DNA of 35,689 nucleotides, from contig WELB01000017.1 of assembly GCA_009602725.1 (NCBI GenBank), positions 129,615 to 165,303 on the forward strand, written 5' to 3'. The DNA comes from Spirogloea muscicola (taxonomy: Eukaryota; Streptophyta; Zygnematophyceae; Spirogloeales; Spirogloeaceae). Numbering within the stretch: position 1 is the first letter of the stretch; each line of letters opens with the position of its first letter. The position numbers and the translations under genes were made by a program. Below are positions 33,543 through 35,689 of this stretch, piece after piece. The notes beneath the pieces are model-generated. The model made no database searches and was not told where the DNA came from. It saw only the letters and a list, made by a program, of their open reading frames with translations.

Positions 33543-34745
33543 ATGGCGGCGCCGCAGGTGCTGGTCTTCGACGTCAATGAGACGCTCCTAGACCTCTCCG
33601 CGCTGGACGCCCGCTTCGCGAGCGCCCTCGGTGGCAGCGGCGGCGGTGGCAACGTAGGCGAGCCGCCGGTTGTGCTGCGCCGCGCGTGGTTCAGTCAGCT
33701 GGTGGAGCTGGCGCTGGCGTCCACGGTGACGCGCCAGTATCGCAGCTACGCCGAGCTCGGCGGCGCGGCGCTGGACATGGTGGCCGCCGCGCGCGGCGCA
33801 CAGCTGGGCGCTGCGGAGAGGTCGATGGTCGTCGAGGAGGGCATGGTGCAGCTGCCGGCGTACCCGGAGGTGCGGGACAGCCTTCGGGAGCTCAAGGTGA
33901 GCCACGGCAACACCTCTGGCCAGTCATAGCGGTTTCTCCAACGACGGAGTCGCTGGCACTGATGCTGCTCGCTCGGTGCGTCCGCGGCGGCCGCCAGAGC
34001 AGGACGCGGGCTTCACGCTGGTGGCCCTCACCAACGGCACCATGAAGACCGTCAATGCGCAGCTGCGCTACGCCGGTCAGATGGGTCCCCTTGTTCTTGG
34101 ACTGCCTCCTGTGCTCAGCATGGCGCCGCGCTCCTGCGGCAGACTGGCTACCGTGTGTGCACTACTGTACGTGTTGCAGAGAAGGGCGTGCTGGGCAACG
34201 CCCCACCTCGGTAGCTCGTTGCGTTCAGTGGCGGCTGTTCTTGGCGCAGGTCTGGACGACTGCTTCGCTGAGGTGTTCTCGGCAGACGATGTCCAGCGCT
34301 TGAAGCCGGCACCTGAGCCCTACCAAGTGCGCAGTTTCTGAACCCTTTACATTCAGTGTGGCCTCCGTGATCATCATGATGGAGTCCTCATTGCCGTTGG
34401 AGATGACAGATGAGGTGCATGGGAGACAGGTGCTTCCAAGCAGCGGTTTATTGCATAGACCAGTACGCATGCTGGAGCTTGCCAGCTCTGAGTATGTCAC
34501 TGAAGGGACTATGACTCAGTCTGGAAGATGCATCACCGCAGATGGTTGTGGAGAAACTGGGAGTGCAGCCAAGCGAGGTGTGGATGGTGGCGGCACACGC
34601 TTGGGACCTCATGGGGGCGCAGGCAGCAGGCCTGCACACGGTGTTCATTGCCAGGCCCGGAAAGGTTCTGAGCCCCCTGATGCGTGTGGATTGTGAGGGC
34701 TCCAATATGGTGGATATCACCCGACAGCTGGTGAGCAGTCAGTAG
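33543..34745 (+). CDS. Type II haloacid dehalogenase-like (HAD) hydrolase, 4 exons
   Basis: HAD-superfamily enzyme of the L-2-haloacid dehalogenase type; the true substrate is unknown. Exons 33543-33896, 34003-34075, 34250-34326, 34542-34745 join to 235 residues, the normal size. All four catalytic motifs are seen: motif I FDVNETLLD with the nucleophile Asp near residue 10; motif II LTNGT; motif III lysine in RLKPAPEPY; motif IV VAAHAWDLMGAQAAGL. The type II cap features also fit (LRRAWFSQLVELAL; QYRSYAELGGAAL). Unlike many bacterial relatives there is a Gly/Ser-rich insert at about residues 31-37 (GGSGGGG). Exon 1 is far more GC-rich than exon 4. A TGTAA lies 70 bases after the stop codon. 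No clear transit peptide is present, so a cytosolic location is likely. A role in phosphoglycolate or xenobiotic metabolism cannot be decided from sequence. Confidence 0.92.
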
Positions 34746-34814
34746 TGCAACGTTGGTTGTGCCCTGCCAAAGGCAAAAGGTCATAGCTTTCCATGGTGGT
34801 CTCACGAACATTCG

Positions 34815-34819
34815 TGTAA
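34815..34819 (+). terminator. TGTAA polyadenylation signal, candidate
   Basis: TGTAA, the typical chlorophyte poly(A) signal, lies 70 bases after the dehalogenase stop codon. The motif is short, and I did not find it at a similar place after CARB, NOSIP, DENR or BRE1. Confidence 0.45.
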
Positions 34820-35176
34820 TCACTAAGTTTGGTCGGCCAGCATCATCAGAGCAACTTCCTCAGAAGCATCTATGATGCAGCCAATGTCCACAACCGGGTG
34901 GATATTTGCCCTCCAGCTTGCAAGCTCAAGTTGCATGGCTCCTCCAAGATGCACAATTTTCCTGCTCACCACTGCAGGGCTTCCCTCTTGCATTCCACGA
35001 CGCGGATTTCCAGACGTTCCGTATCAGAGCGGTGCTAATTGCAAACCACTGGCCTTCATACTATGCAGTCAGATCTCAAGCATTCGGCCTTCTCGTCAGA
35101 GCACATTAGCTCACCTCATGGAGAGGGCTAGCCAGGCAATCAAGACGCTTGGAAGTCAAGCATTGAATCTTGAGAA

Positions 35177-35240
35177 GCTAATCGTTGGGGTATTGAGTAG
35201 GGGCTAATCGTTGGGGTACGAGTAGGGGCTAAAGTAAGGG
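35177..35240. repeat. Tandem repeat of about 25 bases, two and a half copies
   Basis: Unit GCTAATCGTTGGGGTATTGA plus GTAGGG (35177-35202) is followed by a 25-base variant (35203-35227) and a partial third copy (35228-35240). Confidence 0.85.
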
Positions 35241-35295
35241 CAGCGAGTCCGGTGGTCAGCTCCTCGGCAAGCTGTTGGGAGTAGACCCGCCCTTG

Positions 35296-35689
35296 TCAGG
35301 ACGGTGGGCGCGGCTCATCCGGCTTGGACCACCCCGCGAGGTCCTCGGCAGTGAGCTCGTACGTGTCGCTGCTGCCGCGCCGGACGCGCTCGTCGCCAGC
35401 CAGGAACGTCTCGATGCTGCCGGGCTCGCCGAACCACCCAAGCCGGTCGGCGATGAGGTGCACGTTGGCGCAGCCGGGGCAGCGCACGAGCACGACACCG
35501 CGGTCGTACGCCTGTCGGCTCACCGCCTTGGCCGACCGCGTGCCGCAGGCCTTGCAGGTGTACACGAGCGCCAGGTCTCGGCGGCCCGAGGCGCCTCGCG
35601 CTCTGGCGGCGGCGTCGGCCGCTTCCGGCGAGGCAGCGGACGGGTCGGCGCGGAGCTCGCCGCCGCAGCCGCCGCCGCCGTCGCCGCTG
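35296..35689 (-). CDS. DNL-type (Zim17/HEP) zinc-finger protein, 5' end outside the window
   Basis: Minus-strand frame open from the window edge to a stop at 35298-35296. The conserved domain begins LVYTCKACGTRSAKAVSRQA and has the four zinc cysteines as CKAC and CPGC (in VVLVRCPGCANVHLIAD), then DRLGWFGEPGSIETFLAGDE. Ahead of it are at least 41 Ala/Gly/Arg-rich residues, fitting an organelle-targeting region. Zim17/HEP proteins keep mitochondrial or plastid Hsp70 soluble. The short C terminus (LTAEDLAGWSKPDEPRPPS) follows directly after the domain, as in plant homologues. The start codon and possible upstream exons are not in the window. Confidence 0.93.
   Translation of the reverse strand, partial: SGDGGGGCGGELRADPSAASPEAADAAARARGASGRRDLALVYTCKACGTRSAKAVSRQAYDRGVVLVRCPGCANVHLIADRLGWFGEPGSIETFLAGDERVRRGSSDTYELTAEDLAGWSKPDEPRPPS

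Larger units (their letters stand above)
34746..35295. other. Convergent intergenic region
   Basis: Lies between the 3' ends of the dehalogenase and zinc-finger genes. It contains the poly(A) signal at 34815 and a short tandem repeat at 35177-35240. No coding frame with recognisable content is seen. Confidence 0.6.

Noticed and set aside
33113-33652. 179-codon minus-strand frame over the dehalogenase start
   Set aside because: Antisense to a dehalogenase exon with all catalytic motifs in place, and to the family A and C repeats.

Overview
This window is nuclear DNA from a photosynthetic eukaryote, most likely a green alga. Genes are split into many short exons by introns of about 60-450 bases that usually end in TGCAG. 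One gene encodes a plant-type carbamoyl-phosphate synthase large chain with a transit-peptide-like N terminus, and the BRE1 and DENR proteins look closest to plant versions. A TGTAA motif (the usual chlorophyte poly(A) signal) follows only one gene, so a more precise placement (for example Trebouxiophyceae) would be inference.

Layout. 127-7638 (+) is the 20-exon carbamoyl-phosphate synthase gene (CARB). 7639-10030 is repeat-rich and gene-poor. 10031-12124 (+) is a NOSIP-family RING protein. 13349-13648 is a retroelement relic. It abuts 13681-14601 (-), a DUF218/YdcF-type gene whose 3' end is missing at an ambiguous base. Head-to-head with that gene, 15171-19706 (+) encodes a coiled-coil plus helical-repeat protein resembling ATRIP/SUV2. 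19707-21118 has coding potential that I could not assign to a strand. 21119-21986 (-) is an unrecognised basic nuclear-type protein that runs into a 122-base A tract and a 93-base gap. 22869-25129 (+) is DENR. 26127-32189 (+) is the 19-exon E3 ligase BRE1/HUB. 32190-33542 is a cluster of diverged repeats. 33543-34745 (+) is a type II haloacid dehalogenase-like protein. 35296-35689 (-) is a DNL-type zinc-finger protein that leaves the window.

The genes do not form one pathway. They are housekeeping functions: pyrimidine/arginine precursor synthesis, ubiquitin ligation, translation re-initiation, possibly DNA-damage signalling, and plastid or mitochondrial Hsp70 maintenance. Exon joins for CARB, NOSIP, DENR, BRE1 and the dehalogenase were worked out by hand and each keeps a single open frame whose total length is divisible by three.

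The less ordinary content lies in the non-coding parts. There are three GC-AG introns, several families of diverged dispersed repeats often lying just upstream of genes, a retroelement fragment at the broken end of the DUF218 gene, two strong hairpins in the last BRE1 intron, and a perfect 13-bp inverted repeat in a DENR intron. I found no CRISPR array, tRNA, rRNA or complete transposon, and no clear evidence of a wholly new system.
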